Shown here one piece after another: positions 33,401 to 44,707 of a DNA stretch of 64,000 nucleotides. The translations under genes were made by a program, and so were the position numbers. The notes below the pieces were generated by a model. It was not told where the DNA came from and made no database searches. It saw only the letters and a program-made list of their open reading frames with translations. The first letter of the stretch is position 1. Each line of letters starts with the position of its first letter. The stretch is from Rachicladosporium sp. CCFEE 5018 (taxonomy: Eukaryota; Ascomycota; Dothideomycetes; Cladosporiales; Cladosporiaceae): NCBI GenBank assembly GCA_002077045.2, contig KZ111150.1, forward strand, positions 283,777 to 347,776. The letters are read 5' to 3'.

Positions 33401-33897
33401 GATGTCGTGATCGTCACGATGAAGACGTGACGGACGATGATGTGTGTCTTGTTTTGTGCGATTCATGCGATAGGAGCACGCGCGTTGGGGAGTCTTGGGA
33501 CTGGGTTTGCTATCGGATATGGGGAGTACGCCTCGCCTTTTGCGCTGAGCGCTGGAATCGAGGGCGGCTTATGATGCATGATTATGCGGGAGTGGGGTCA
33601 TGGACAGGACAGTGTGGACAGAGATACCTGAGTACGAATTGTTGAATCATCCCAATCTTACCAGCTTCCTAGCGCAAGACTTGTCCATAGTGCCGTGATC
33701 AGTCGTACGAAAAATGTACTTCACTACAGTCCGGGTCGTAAGTATTGTACCCTTGGTAGTGGTGGCACGGTGTACACATACATGTAGTCAGTAGTGCAGG
33801 TCGCCAATTACCCGCGTGATCGGCCCGCGATCGCGCAGAATTTCTGACTTCGATCTCGCGTCAATGGCTCCTACGATACAGTGGGATACTGAAGCTC
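33401..33897. other. Intergenic
   Basis: About 500 bp between GRR1 and the deformylase, both on plus. GRR1 3' UTR and deformylase promoter. No other feature seen. Confidence 0.45.
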
Positions 33898-34905
33898 ATG
33901 TGGCCCATGGCAGCGCTTCGTCCACGACCCAGCATCTTCTCTGGATTGAATTCTCTGCGACGCACAACGTTCACAATCTTGCCACGCGTAACATACACAC
34001 CCACCTTGGACTCAAACCGCGCTGGCTTCGCGACCGAAAAACCCATCCGCAATCCGAAAATGGCAAATGACCACATTCTCACGCTCTCGTGTCCGGACAA
34101 GCCTGGGATAGTGCATAGTGTTACTGGACTGCTCGCGCAACAGGGTTTGAATATTCTGGATCTGCAGCAATTCTCGGACCCGGTGTCGAACAGCTTTTTC
34201 ATGCGAGTTCACTTTGGCGACGCGGACGATGTCTCTTCTCTGGACAAGCCATTCGAGGACCTCGCGAAGGATCGGGAAATGACTTATGAGATCCGACCGA
34301 AGTCTTACAAGCCACGCGTCATGATCATGGTCTCGAAGATCGAGCATTGCCTAAACTCCCTCCTCTTCGCGCAAAGGACCGGCCAACTGGCTATCGAGAT
34401 CCCGGTGGTCGTCTCAAACCACCCAGAGTTCAAGGCCTTAGTAGAGTCACAAGGCATCGAATTTCACCACCTCCCCGTCACGCAGGCAACCAAGTTAGAC
34501 CAGGAGAAACAGATATTGGACCTCTGCACCCACCACAACATCTCCCTCATAGTCCTCGCCCGCTACATGCAGATCCTCACCCCCGGCCTCTGCACAGCCA
34601 TGTCCGGCCGCATAATAAACATCCACCACTCCTTCCTGCCCTCCTTCAAAGGCGCGAAACCGTACCATCAGGCTTTCGACCGAGGCGTGAAAATCATTGG
34701 CGCCAGTGCGCATTTCGTGACGAAGGATTTGGATGAGGGGCCGATTATTGAGCAGAGGGTTGTGAGGGTCGGGCATGCGGATAGTGCGAAGGAGTTGGTC
34801 GAGGTGGGGAGTGGGGTTGAGAGTCAGGTGTTGGGGGCTGCGGTCAAGTGGTGGAGTGAGCGGAGGGTGTTTTTGAATGGGGGGAAGACTGTGGTGTTCA
34901 ATTGA
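33898..34905 (+). CDS. purU: Formyltetrahydrofolate deformylase
   Basis: Hydrolyses 10-formyl-THF to THF and formate, balancing one-carbon pools. 335 aa, single exon. ATG 33898 is first in frame (33907 is an alternative). The first 50 residues are Arg/Ser/Thr-rich with no acids (RPRPSIFSGLNSLRRTTFTI), which suggests a mitochondrial presequence. An ACT domain follows (HILTLSCPDKPGIVHSVTGL, about 57-130), then the formyltransferase fold with PRVMIMVSKIEHCLNSLLFA, then LIVLARYMQILTPGLC and the catalytic region IINIHHSFLPSFKGAKPYHQ. The Asp-containing loop KDLDEGPIIEQ is present. Length and motifs match bacterial PurU. Unlike bacterial purU it sits among unrelated genes. The frame is intact. Confidence 0.94.
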   Translation: MWPMAALRPRPSIFSGLNSLRRTTFTILPRVTYTPTLDSNRAGFATEKPIRNPKMANDHILTLSCPDKPGIVHSVTGLLAQQGLNILDLQQFSDPVSNSFFMRVHFGDADDVSSLDKPFEDLAKDREMTYEIRPKSYKPRVMIMVSKIEHCLNSLLFAQRTGQLAIEIPVVVSNHPEFKALVESQGIEFHHLPVTQATKLDQEKQILDLCTHHNISLIVLARYMQILTPGLCTAMSGRIINIHHSFLPSFKGAKPYHQAFDRGVKIIGASAHFVTKDLDEGPIIEQRVVRVGHADSAKELVEVGSGVESQVLGAAVKWWSERRVFLNGGKTVVFN

Positions 34906-35127
34906 GTTCGACGGTATAGATACTGCATTTGGGCGTTTAGGTGATGTGCACATTGCAGAAAAAGTCTTAGGGTCTAGGATGAGACACAGGCTTGAGAGGT
35001 GTGGGGTCATCGTGATACATGGACCGAGCTTACATATAGATTAGGATCCGGGAGGGCCTGTCGATCCGCTTGGCAAGACGCTGGCGTCCGATGTAGACGT
35101 AGGGTCAGTCTAGGGTCGAGGGGTAGC

Positions 35128-37192
35128 TTACACCCTCTCCTCAATCCCAACAACCTCCTTCTCCTTCTCCACACCCTTACCACCCCACCCACCTTCCTTC
35201 TCTTCCTTTCTTGCGATCTCCTCGTCCATATCGAGGTACTGCTGCGGCCTACTAAGCTGCGTAGCCAGCTTATTGCGGAAGACGAGGACGCCAGGCTTGG
35301 TCTCGAAGAATCGATCGATGTCTTCGAGCGAGCGGTTGGCGGTCTCGGGGTAGAAGAAGTAGGTGATTGGGATGAAGGCGAAGCAGATGACGGCCTGTGT
35401 GGGATGGACGTCAATAGGCGAGGGAGGACCCTCAGATGACTTGGACTTACCCAGACGATCCAGAACTTATATCCAAGGTTATCGATCCCTGGCAGGGTAG
35501 CTTGAACGACAGCGTAGTTCTATGGGATCTGTCGATAAGTCTTCGACATGCAGTCGACCCAATGAAAGTCACTCACGCAGATCCAGTTTGTCGCCATGGC
35601 AAGTGATGCGCCTTTCGTTCGCATCTCGAGTGCGTTGATCTCTGTGGGGTCTGTGCAATGTCAGAATTCGCAAGATGACCGCTGTAGGACCACAAGAACT
35701 TACATAGCCACGGCACACCGAGTACACCCATGCCGAAAGACTGTCCACCTGTCAGTGATATTGACCATGGCCCTCGATTGGTCGGAACATACAGCAAAGA
35801 AGAGGAAGAAGAACGCCACCGCTACCGAGCCAAGTACGTAAGAATGACCACCATTCTGGGACAGACCCAGGGCAATAGAGATGCCGATCCAGCAGATCGA
35901 GCAGGCTCCTGCAGACCACATCATTACCTGTCGCCGACCATACCTCTCGATCACAAAGTAGGCCAAGCAGGCGAAGATGAGATAGTCGACTGATCCGCAC
36001 GCGGCCAGGATCCTAGCTAGCAATGGGCTGATACCTAGGGCGTTGATGAAGATGTAGCTGCCAACAGGGTCAGACTCCGAAGATCTCACTACATGTCTTT
36101 GAAGGCAAGCACACCTCATATAGTAGCTCGTCACGTTGATTCCGGACACCTGATTCATAGCTTGCATCCAAGCACCAAGTATCATGCGGCGAAGTAGCCC
36201 GGAAGGTCCACGGCCAGTGATGAGCTGCCACCAGCTGTACGTATTGACGTGTTCGCGGTCCAGAATGTCTTTGATGACTGCGAATTGGGTCTGCACCACT
36301 CCACTCTCCGGAGTGGCACCATTGCCCTCCAGCGCGGCGAGGACTTCACGTGCTTCGTCGTACTTCCCTTTCGGATGAGAAGACGAGGACTATCAGGTAG
36401 GAAAGGGCACAGCATGTAAATGCAGAGCGTGAAGAAGATCTGGAACGCAAGTGAGAAGCGCCATGCGATGTCTCGGGGGGCGAAGGAGAAGCCGAGGGTG
36501 AGCCAGTTGCTGATCGAGAAGCCTTTGATACCTGGACTCCATTAGTGGGCTTGTCCCAGCGGGCACGATAAACCGATCTGGAAGTACAATTTGCCATCTG
36601 AATGATCACAAGCTTGCCGCGACTCGACATCTTTGACGTCTCACTCTGCCAGACCTTTGAAATGTAAGCATTTGGTCCGGCATGTATCTGGTGGATCACG
36701 TACGTACGCCTGACGTTGCTGTGTTCATGCCAGTTCCGAGTCCTGCAACAATCCGGCCGACGTACATCTGCGGGACGCTCCAGCAAGCAGTCTGAATGAT
36801 GGCACCAATGGCAATGATGGTCGAGCCAAGCATAATCTGCCGCGGCCTGCCAAGCCAGTCACCAGTGAAGATGGTACTCATTGCACCGATGAAGCAGCCG
36901 ATATTGTAGATCGAGGTCATTGTCCCTTGAATGTCCGCGGTGGGATTACCGAACGTGTCCAGGAACTTCTCGTTGATGATAACATTGCCGGAGACGCCTG
37001 CACACCTCAGCGCACGTCTCCCATGATAAGGCAGGCACGACCTACCTGATCGTAGCCATAGAAGACTAAGACTGTCGATGCGGCCCTGGTCACGTGATCA
37101 GTCACGCCGAAGTATGATTATCACAAGGAAACTGACACCGAGATCCAAACCGTTAGCCGCTCGCCAGAGCCGCCAAGGTAGCGTCGACCCAT
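35128..37192 (-). CDS. MFS sugar transporter with an apparent 1-bp frameshift
   Basis: Fungal sugar/H+ symporter family, 12 membrane segments expected. ATG 37192 opens the family start MGRRYLGGSGERLTV; an intron then leads to STVLVFYGYDQGVSGNVIIN. Further motifs: GDWLGRPRQIMLGSTIIAIG, YVGRIVAGLGTGMNTATSGV, FLPDSPRLLIRKG, MNQVSGINVTSYYM, FVIERYGRRQVMMWS, GVLGVPWLYPTEINALEMRT. The cytosolic tail ends in an acidic/Lys stretch at 35128. About seven short introns are needed. Between RLLIRKG and KYDEAREVLAALEG (near 36372) the frame shifts by one base: both sides are strongly family-like, but no intron can join them without deleting conserved residues. It is either a recent null allele or a missed base in the GGG/AAA run. 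Substrate is not deducible. Confidence 0.82.
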
Positions 37193-37964
37193 GCTGACAG
37201 AGCGTAGCTCGTATCCAATGCTTTGACGAATGCGGCACAGATGGCCTGCGGACAGATCTCACTCCGTCTTAATGAAGGGGTCGCGAGACTAATGCATCTT
37301 GCAGAGAAGAGAACATCGTCAAGACGAGATGGTGAAGGTACTTGTACCTCCTCCAGTGTCTCCTCCAGTGAAAAGGTCACGCATTGAATCAAGTATACCA
37401 AGTATCCGGTATACTCGAAACGCTGTTACCGCGGCTATCGACCATATGCGATGCCGGTAGTGGGTACTCTCGCGCCTCCACAGTACGCTTGTAGTCATCC
37501 GAAAATTGGCACACCTGGGCAATGGCAACGTTGCTCGCGTGGGGTCCCATGGGGAAGTACTTGGTAGTTGGGCTCACTTGCCGACTGATTGAGTCCAGTA
37601 GCACGGGAAGGGATCTGTACTAAAGCGAACCTAACGTTAAACACTCGGGTTATACGTCTGCGTAAGGAGAAAGTATGCCGGGAATCTGGCAAGAAGGGAA
37701 GGTGTGACCGAAGTGACCCATGACTCGGACAGTCTTGGCGATTTTCGCAACGCCGTATGGTATTGTAAGGTGACTTCAATACCTGCTCGTACCCATCCGC
37801 CCGGTCAGCCAGCTATGTCAACGTGCTATTCCTGACGTGTCTTACGACCATGAGGACTTGAGTTGCGCGTGTCGGTTGCCCCGCGTACTCATCCTAGCAT
37901 GCAGGTCTGCCGACAGCACACCAAAGCCCGTCACTTAGCCATGCCATAGGCGACCAGCTCAGTA
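37193..37964. other. Intergenic, transporter promoter
   Basis: About 770 bp between the transporter start and the 3' end of the Whi5-like gene, both on minus. Short frames only, nothing recognised. Confidence 0.4.
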
Positions 37965-39017
37965 TCATCGCTCAACCCATTGCAACGACCTTGCATGTCC
38001 CTGCGAGAGCCCCACGAGGCTCTCGGCCACTCGTCCCTTGACAACACTACTGGTCAAGTCTGCCGATTCAGCTCTTACAACGCGGCCAGCTATCGACTTG
38101 GGCGTCGTGATCTCAGATTGCTGTCCTGACTTCAGTGGCGATGTTATTGGTGACATGCTTGCTCGTGGTAAGTCGTATATCTTCCGGCTACTGTACGCAG
38201 TAGGTAAAAGCACAGGTCCGGGAAGCAATTTGGGGATCATAGGTGCGGGAGGGTGCAAGTGCATGCTTGCCTGTGCTTCTCTTCGGAGCGATGCAACAGC
38301 TGCTTCGACCGCCACGCCCGTGTTGCTCTTCCCTAAGGGGACTTGCCCATTCACTTTGAGCTGAGCGAACGGCACATGCACTTGGTTCGTCTTGATCTTG
38401 TACATCGCCACTCGAAGTCGTAGCTGCAGCATCTCAGCATGACTGATCGACTTGAACAGTAGCTTCGACATCTGCTGATCTTGCTGCGAGCTGCTTCCAC
38501 CGGGCTGGGACGAGGGATCGTAGTTGATCAATGACGAGAAGGACTTGCGATCATTCGAGTCCTGCGAGTCGCCACCGCTGTCTGAGGGCGTGTTGGGTTC
38601 CGTGGGCGAAGCTAGATCGATCTCAACATATGGAGGATACTCCTGAGTCTGTATGGTCAGCATGAGCGGTAAGGCTCGATGGCGTTGATCACATACCAAA
38701 ACAGGCTTGCCATGTAGCCGCAGTCTTGCGTCTCCTCCCTCCACATTGACTTGCACTGACGACAAGACGCCATCTCCAGAGCTCTTCCTCTTCTTCAAGT
38801 ATGTGAACCCCTGCCCGCCCTCGATCGCCGCTGTAAAGCTTCGCTTGAGTGGACTGCCTGTCATAGGCTTGCTGCCAACAAGTCCAGCCGCGTGGACCTT
38901 CGCGTTGGCAGACACGTCGCCAAGGACGCGTCTGTTGGGCGTACTGCCATGTTGTAATGGGGTGCCGTACGTACTCGTATTCTCGTCGTTTGTTGTGTGG
39001 GGCAGGACGGAGGACAT
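37965..39017 (-). CDS. Whi5/Nrm1-like G1/S transcription repressor
   Basis: ATG 39017 (MSSVLPHTTNDENTSTYGTP). A 48-nt intron (38696..38649, GTATGT..CATGCTGACC..ACAG) is in frame, so spliced protein is 334 aa and retained form 350 aa. The protein is mostly disordered. The key motif is LRLRVAMYKIKTNQVHVPFA at about 183-202, the GTB motif of the Whi5/Nrm1 family, which binds SBF/MBF to repress G1/S genes. Also visible are RRVLGDVSAN near residue 30, which has the RxxL form of an APC/C destruction box and resembles Nrm1, and several S/T-P sites (GSPLKRS, MSPITSPLKS, TTPKS) for CDK control. The family is clear from the motif; whether it works like Whi5 or like Nrm1 is not decidable. Confidence 0.8.
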   Translation of the reverse strand: MSSVLPHTTNDENTSTYGTPLQHGSTPNRRVLGDVSANAKVHAAGLVGSKPMTGSPLKRSFTAAIEGGQGFTYLKKRKSSGDGVLSSVQVNVEGGDARLRLHGKPVLVCDQRHRALPLMLTIQTQEYPPYVEIDLASPTEPNTPSDSGGDSQDSNDRKSFSSLINYDPSSQPGGSSSQQDQQMSKLLFKSISHAEMLQLRLRVAMYKIKTNQVHVPFAQLKVNGQVPLGKSNTGVAVEAAVASLRREAQASMHLHPPAPMIPKLLPGPVLLPTAYSSRKIYDLPRASMSPITSPLKSGQQSEITTPKSIAGRVVRAESADLTSSVVKGRVAESLVGLSQGHARSLQWVER

Positions 39018-39521
39018 GATGCAGGTATGCGTGGTGTGGTCTGTTCTGTGACGATCGATGTGATAAGCCAACGCGATGGACACTAGAACTTGCAACGATC
39101 GAGGAGGAAAATTGAGGGATGTAGTCTCGCCTGCAACGTAGATATATATGCAGTCTTGTTGATGTCGATCGAGACGCGCTGCGCGAGAAGTGCCCTCTAA
39201 TCCACCGGCTTAAAGTTATTCCGACTACCATCTACACGCTAGCATGCGACTGCACGTGCGAGCTCTCCATATCGCTCACGGACATTCTCTGCGACGATCA
39301 ACACTCTCTTGTAAGCAACATAGCGCTCGAAGCACGCAGGAGAGACCTGTGGCACTGACTCACGACATTGACGGCCGCAGTAATGGTGCGGGTATAACAT
39401 AGGTGATCGTGTGTTCACTTCAAAATCGTCACCTTCAACCATTTAGCACTTTATCACTACCATAAATATCATAACCGCCATCCTGTGCGGATTCACTTGT
39501 ACTGCTCCTGCATTGTCGATC
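39018..39521. promoter_or_regulatory. Shared upstream region of Whi5-like gene and ALKBH6
   Basis: 504 bp between two divergent start codons (39017 minus, 39522 plus), so it must hold both promoters. No specific site is claimed. Confidence 0.5.
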
Positions 39522-40283
39522 ATGGAGTCAGTGACAGCGGACACGCTCTACTTGTACCGTATCGATGATCCACCGAATCAGATGTACTACATCCCCAAGT
39601 TCATCACGGAAGGCGAAGAGACAAGGGTCGTCAACAACGTGAGTTGTAACACATGGGAGGACCTCATTCTGCATCACTAACATGGCTTCCAGATTCCATC
39701 TAATCGCTGGCAGTCACTCAGCAAACGCCGCCTTCAAGTATTGCCCACCGCGTTAACCCCAAACAACACGCTCATCGCTGCCCCTCTCCCTGTTTGGCTT
39801 ACAGATCCCATCGTTGGTCGTATTGCCAACCTCGGCGTCTTCGACGGCGCTCCTCACGGCATCAATCACTGTTTGATCAACGAGTACAATCCCGGCCAGG
39901 GCATCATGCCACACGAGGACGGCACTGCCTACTACCCAATAGTTGCCACGGTGAGCCTCTGTAGCACTATTGTTCTGGACGTCACTGGGAAGCAGACGTA
40001 CGACGACGAGGCGCCGAAGCGATGGCGCGTTGTGCAAGAACCACGATCACTGCTGCTGACCGCTGGTAGCGCCTACACTGACACACTCCATGGTATCGCT
40101 GAGGTCACAGAAGACGTCGATCTTCGCGCTGACACTGTCGTCAACTGGACGTTGCTTGGAGACAGCGATAAACTCGTCAAGAACGGCGATCGTAATCGGA
40201 GGGGTACTCGCATTAGCTTGACCTATCGGGATGTGAACAAGGTTTCTGCATTGAGCTCGAAGATCTTTGGAAAGGCGCGGTGA
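39522..40283 (+). CDS. ALKBH6: ALKBH6-like 2-oxoglutarate/Fe(II) dioxygenase
   Basis: AlkB-family oxygenase of 235 aa in two exons (39522..39638 and 39693..40283; intron GTGAGT..TTCCAG). MESVTADTLYLYRIDDPPNQ is followed by YYIPKFITEGEE, KRRLQVLPTALTP and APLPVWLTDPI. The iron ligands are His and Asp in GIMPHEDGTAYYP and the distal His in YTDTLHGIAEVT. The 2OG-binding arginines are in RRGTRISLTYRDV, close to the end. The nucleotide-recognition lid is short, as in ALKBH6. Human ALKBH6 has been linked to alkylated nucleic acids; the substrate here is inferred only by family. The frame is intact. Confidence 0.9.
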
Positions 40284-40404
40284 AAACGTGCATCACAAAG
40301 AACACTTATTCGAGACCTGGTGCATTCGGTCACCCCGGATTCTGCCTGCCCTGTCAAGATGTCAACCTCGACCGTAGCACATACCTACTCAAGAAGATGG
40401 TCAC

Positions 40405-41812
40405 TCATCTGTAGAAGCGGTCCGCAAGCTCCAGGACCGTCTCCTCGATGATACCCACAGTATCATACTCAGCGTAGGTCTTCTGAAGCTGCTTCGCCTT
40501 CACCCGATAACTGTCCACCTCAAGCACGGTCTTCAAAGCGTCCCTAACCTGCTCAACACTCGGTGTCTGCGTCTTGAGATTGATCGCTGCGCCTGTATTG
40601 GCTGCCCGTGCGGTCGTCTCGATCTTGTCCTCGGTCAGACCAGCCAGCACCATGGGTAGTCCCGCTGCGAAAGCCTGATTGATACCGCCATAGCCACCAT
40701 TGGTGACAACTATCGCGGCATGCTTGAACAGGTCTTCGAACGGCAGCCAAGTCGCCACTCGGACGTTGGCTGGCAGATCGTAGTTCTCTGGGATAGGAGC
40801 GTTGACCGCGCAGACAACCAGGCGGACTGGCAAATCCCGGCAGGCTTCGATGGTCGGTATAATGAGTTGATGTGCGTCAATGGAAGCCACGGTGCCTGAA
40901 GTGACGACAACTAGTGGCTTACTGCTGTCTTCAACGATGAAGTCCTGCCCCCAAGACGGGAAGCCTCGGTTGTCGTTGGCGCCCAGCAACGTTCCGATGA
41001 ACGCGAAGCCAGGCGGTGCATCGGTTCTGGGATACTCCATTTGAGGCACTGTGAGCTGCAAGTACGCTTCCGGAGTATGGAACATGTAGTCCATCGGCGT
41101 GCGGACGGTCATCTCCCTTTTGCAATCGTATTTCTGGAGCAATGAATTGGCTACCGCGCTCACTCCCGAGAAGGCCTGCACGACCATCCTGTTCATCTCT
41201 TCGTTCTTCTCCTCGCCCTGGCTTGGCAAGCCGAAGCCAAATGGCGCGGTGTCTTTGCTCAAGGCAAGAAGTGGGAAATTCGCAATCGCCAAGACCGGCA
41301 CTCGTCGAGTCTGCGGAGTGTCGAGAGATATGGGCAGAACACCTGTCTGGAAGCCATCCGTGATGAGAACCACGCGTTTGTCGGCGAGCTCGGGGCGTGC
41401 AAGGACAGTCTGCAGGGCGTTGAACCAGCCGTCCATGCAGCCGAAGAAGACATGCTCGACGTCCCATATTGCGATAGTAGCTGCAATAGTGTCAAGTCAG
41501 AACCCTGCATCGCTAATCGAACATAAGCCTGCGACGCTCATTTGACTCACCGTCTTGCGGTTGCTGTGCCCGCTCTGGCCATTGTTCGAAGACACGTTCG
41601 GGATGGATGTTCGATTTGCCTTGGAAGGAGTGGAAGTCGACGTTGGGGATGCACTCGAGACTGTCCTGAAATGCGTCGCCTGTCACGAAGGTAGCATTGT
41701 ATCCGGCTTTCGAGAGACTCTTTGCGAGCGAGCGCAGGGGCCGGACATGACCGTAGCCCGGGACCGCAACGTAGACGATGTGAATGTTTGACTGAGGCGC
41801 AAGACTGCCCAT
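40405..41812 (-). CDS. UDP-glycosyltransferase (GT1-like)
   Basis: GT-B fold glycosyltransferase of 445 aa in two exons (41812..41551 and 41480..40405; intron GTGAGT..TTGCAG). The N-terminal domain starts NIHIVYVAVPGYGHVRPLRS with the conserved acceptor-side His. The C-terminal domain has PLVVVTSGTVASIDAHQL, ANVRVATWLPFEDLFKHAAI and the donor-binding region VVTNGGYGGINQAFAAGLPM followed by VLAGLTEDK. The usual THGG of the family reads TNGG here, and the usual HxGxNS reads NGGYGG, so the donor-side His is replaced by Asn. This is common in macrolide-type fungal UGTs but worth noting. No signal peptide or membrane tail, so it is probably cytosolic. Acceptor unknown; the next gene, an MFS carrier, is divergent. 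Confidence 0.87.
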
Positions 41813-42682
41813 GATGGATTGCAGCTGTATGTGAGAGACGTAGAAAGAACGGAAACTACTGAAGCAATGGGAAAGATCTCAGAGCTTATGGTTCGTGACA
41901 GCGGCTGCAGCGCTTCTTACATACGCGCTTCACCAGCTGAATACTGATACCAGGTCCCGGAAAGTGTTCATCTCTCAGCTGAACATCACTAGTATTCCAG
42001 GCCAGCTATTGGCGCACTCGCTACGCTGTTGGTATCACGGACGAGGAGCTCACGGCGTTGGACCGCCGCAAGTGTGTAGCCGAGAATCCTGCAATGAACC
42101 GCAGGATTCCAATGGCTCCACAGCCTGAAAGTGACGCGATTCGGCGCCGAAGAACGACTGTGGAGATAGGCACGAAGGGACCAATGGGTAGAACCTGACT
42201 CGATACGACAGCTTGTGAGCATGGTAAGCAAGCAAGAGTGCATCTCGTGGACGCCGTCAAGCCGAGACCAACGACGGCTGAACAGACTGCGTTCGTCGCC
42301 GCGTAGCACCTTGTAGGGCTAGCGCATCTATTGAATCCTGCGGCTGAGGTCGAAGACGTGGATGATGCATTAGGCAGGTCATTCGGGTCCTGTGTGCCAG
42401 TAGTGAATAGCATCGCGGTAGATCTGTCCCAGTCGTCTTGCGCGTGAAATGGTGCGGTGAACACGCCATCAGGCGTGCAAGTAGTTAGCACGTAACATAG
42501 ACACATGCGATTGTGTGTGGGGAGGGGTCCGGATCTCGCTAAACATCTGGGCTTGGCAGGTGTTCCTTCCACCTGGTACCTGCAGCTGACCGACTTCACC
42601 TCGTCCACGACTGGTCATCGTTCCGAATCACCGTCGCTCGCGATACCACCTGGAAGCATGCACATCCTCATTGCATGCTCCG
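41813..42682. promoter_or_regulatory. Shared upstream region of glycosyltransferase and Dal5-type carrier
   Basis: 870 bp between divergent start codons. Both promoters must lie here. Frames on the minus strand (for example 42608..42021) show no domain and I regard them as chance. Confidence 0.4.
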
Positions 42683-44518
42683 ATGGTGGGCGTGCCGAGC
42701 GGTGAGCAGTATGAGCTGGTCACGCAAAGTTCACAGCCTGCCATGGAAGCAGTGCAAGAGGAGCCTGAACACGAGAGTCTCGAGGACCAAAGACTGCACC
42801 GTCGCACATTGAGAAAGCTAGACTTTGTCCTGCTGCCTTTCCTGTCCCTACTCTTTTTGCTCAATAGCCTCGATAAGAGCAATATCGGCAATGCTGAAAC
42901 AGCTGGCTTCACGCATGACGCTGGGCTTAGCGCGCAGGACCTGAACATATCACTAGCGTTCTTCTTTGCGTTCTTCGTCGCGTTGCAGCCTCTCGGAGCA
43001 GCATTGGGCAGGCGTTATGGCATGGCGAGATGGGTGCCGGCTTGCATGACTTTGTGGGGACTCAGCACCATCCTTCACATCTGGGTCCGACGGAGGTGGC
43101 AACTCATCTTACTACGAGTGATCATCGCGACACTGGAAGCTGGCTTCTATCCGACGACTGTGAGCTATTTGAGTCTGTTCTACACCCGCTACGAGTTTGC
43201 CGTTAGACTTGGGATCTTCTACGGTCAGACTGCAGTCGCGGGAGCACTTGGTGGGGTACTGAGCTGGGCAGTGTTCTCGCACTTCCCCAATCGACCGGAT
43301 GCTCCAGGCTTACTGCCGCCAGAGTCAAGCAATGCTATCGAAAGTCTTGGCTGGAAAAGCTGGGAGGCGCTGTTCCTCATCGAAGGATGCATGACCATGG
43401 TCGTGGCGTTCATTGGCTTCTTCTGGCTTCCCCACAGCGCAGACACCGCGTGGTTCTTCAATGCAAGTGAGCGTAAATGGGCTGAACAGCGCATTCGGTT
43501 GGATCGTGATGCTGCAGCTCATGCCAGTGCTTCGCCGACAAGGCGTCGGAGTTCACCCGCAACTTTAGAAATCACACCATCTCACGAAGCTATCAACAAT
43601 GACGAACACGCCGGTGAAGCTCAAGATCGTCTATTGTCAAGCACCGACGGTACGCACTCTCGACAACGCAAAATGTCTGGCGTGTCAGCTACATCTGTCA
43701 CTGCCGATGCAGGGCTGAGTAGGCATGACGTCCTATCTGCCGTCGTTCAGCGGAAGATCTGGCACTTGCTGGTCTGCAACATACTCTCCGCAATACCGGC
43801 GACTGCTTTCGGCGTCTTCCTGCCTCTCGTCATGAAGCAGCTTTCACCAGCCCTGGACCTCACCCCGGCACAGTCAAATCTACTGGCCGCACCACCATTT
43901 GCTTGTGGTGCAGTGGCGCTCTTCATCTTCACCCGGTGGTCAGATCGGAGCCACCAGCGTCTTCTGCCAATCCTGTGGTCTCTTGGACTGCTACTGATCG
44001 GCCTCACGCTCACGGTCCTATCACCAATGAGCAACTACATCCTACGATACTCCAGTCTCTGCATACTCCTAAGCGGATCCTACATCGCTTCACCTCTGAC
44101 AGTCGCCTGGCTCACCAACAACACACCGGAACCAGGCAAACGTGCCATCCTGCTCGGCATCAATGGCTGGGGCAATCTGGCCGGTGTTTTCAGTGCACTG
44201 CTATTCACACCTGCAGATGAAAAGACAGGATACGTGAAACCATTCGTCATCACGCTGCTATGCGTGATGGCCTCTTTTGCTGGTTTCGCGGCTTTCAGGG
44301 CCATGTTGCAGAGGGAGAACCGGAGCAGACAGACTTTGCTGGCAAGCTGGGACGAGGAGACCAGGGAGCGGGAGGAGCTGATAGGCGATGCATATCTCGA
44401 CTTTCGATCAAGGGGATTACTGGCTCGTGTGTTTGGCGATAGCGGTCTGCCTAAGTGGCTTGGAGCCGATGGTCATCGTCGCGGGGACGAGAAGTTGACA
44501 TTTCTATACAGCTTATAG
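42683..44518 (+). CDS. MFS anion:cation symporter, allantoate-permease (Dal5) family
   Basis: 611 aa, single exon, start ATG 42683 (MVGVPSGEQYELVTQSSQPA). An acidic N-terminal tail leads into TM1 at RKLDFVLLPFLSLLFLLNSL with the family signature DKSNIGNA. TM4-TM5 follow as ATLEAGFYPTTVSYLSLFYT. TM6 is interrupted by a loop (HFPNRPDAPG..), then LFLIEGCMTMVVAFIGFFWL. A central cytosolic loop of about 110 residues is Ser/Thr/Arg-rich. The second half has LLVCNILSAIPATAFGVFLP and WLTNNTPEPGKRAILLGING, and ends with a soluble tail. The family carries carboxylates, vitamins or allantoate; substrate not deducible. Frame intact. Confidence 0.9.
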   Translation: MVGVPSGEQYELVTQSSQPAMEAVQEEPEHESLEDQRLHRRTLRKLDFVLLPFLSLLFLLNSLDKSNIGNAETAGFTHDAGLSAQDLNISLAFFFAFFVALQPLGAALGRRYGMARWVPACMTLWGLSTILHIWVRRRWQLILLRVIIATLEAGFYPTTVSYLSLFYTRYEFAVRLGIFYGQTAVAGALGGVLSWAVFSHFPNRPDAPGLLPPESSNAIESLGWKSWEALFLIEGCMTMVVAFIGFFWLPHSADTAWFFNASERKWAEQRIRLDRDAAAHASASPTRRRSSPATLEITPSHEAINNDEHAGEAQDRLLSSTDGTHSRQRKMSGVSATSVTADAGLSRHDVLSAVVQRKIWHLLVCNILSAIPATAFGVFLPLVMKQLSPALDLTPAQSNLLAAPPFACGAVALFIFTRWSDRSHQRLLPILWSLGLLLIGLTLTVLSPMSNYILRYSSLCILLSGSYIASPLTVAWLTNNTPEPGKRAILLGINGWGNLAGVFSALLFTPADEKTGYVKPFVITLLCVMASFAGFAAFRAMLQRENRSRQTLLASWDEETREREELIGDAYLDFRSRGLLARVFGDSGLPKWLGADGHRRGDEKLTFLYSL

Positions 44519-44707
44519 ATATGGTCTTCTCCTGAGCCGCATCTGCGACACTTCCGCCTATCCTACATGACTTCCGGTCTTTCTTGATGCAATATGCTGA
44601 GTGTGGATGATACAATGCCACCCTTTCTAGGGAGGCGAGTTGCAAATGATGTCCCCGAACGCCTTGCTAAATCCACGGCTGAGAACCCGTTATATGAATG
44701 CCATGCT

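Noticed and set aside
42021..42608. Minus-strand 195-codon frame between the glycosyltransferase and the Dal5-type carrier
   Set aside because: No domain, irregular composition rich in Ser/Cys/Arg, and it lies in a divergent promoter region.
33898..44518. A metabolic gene cluster (deformylase, transporters, glycosyltransferase, ALKBH6)
   Set aside because: No core biosynthetic enzyme, mixed strands and interspersed housekeeping genes; adjacency looks incidental.
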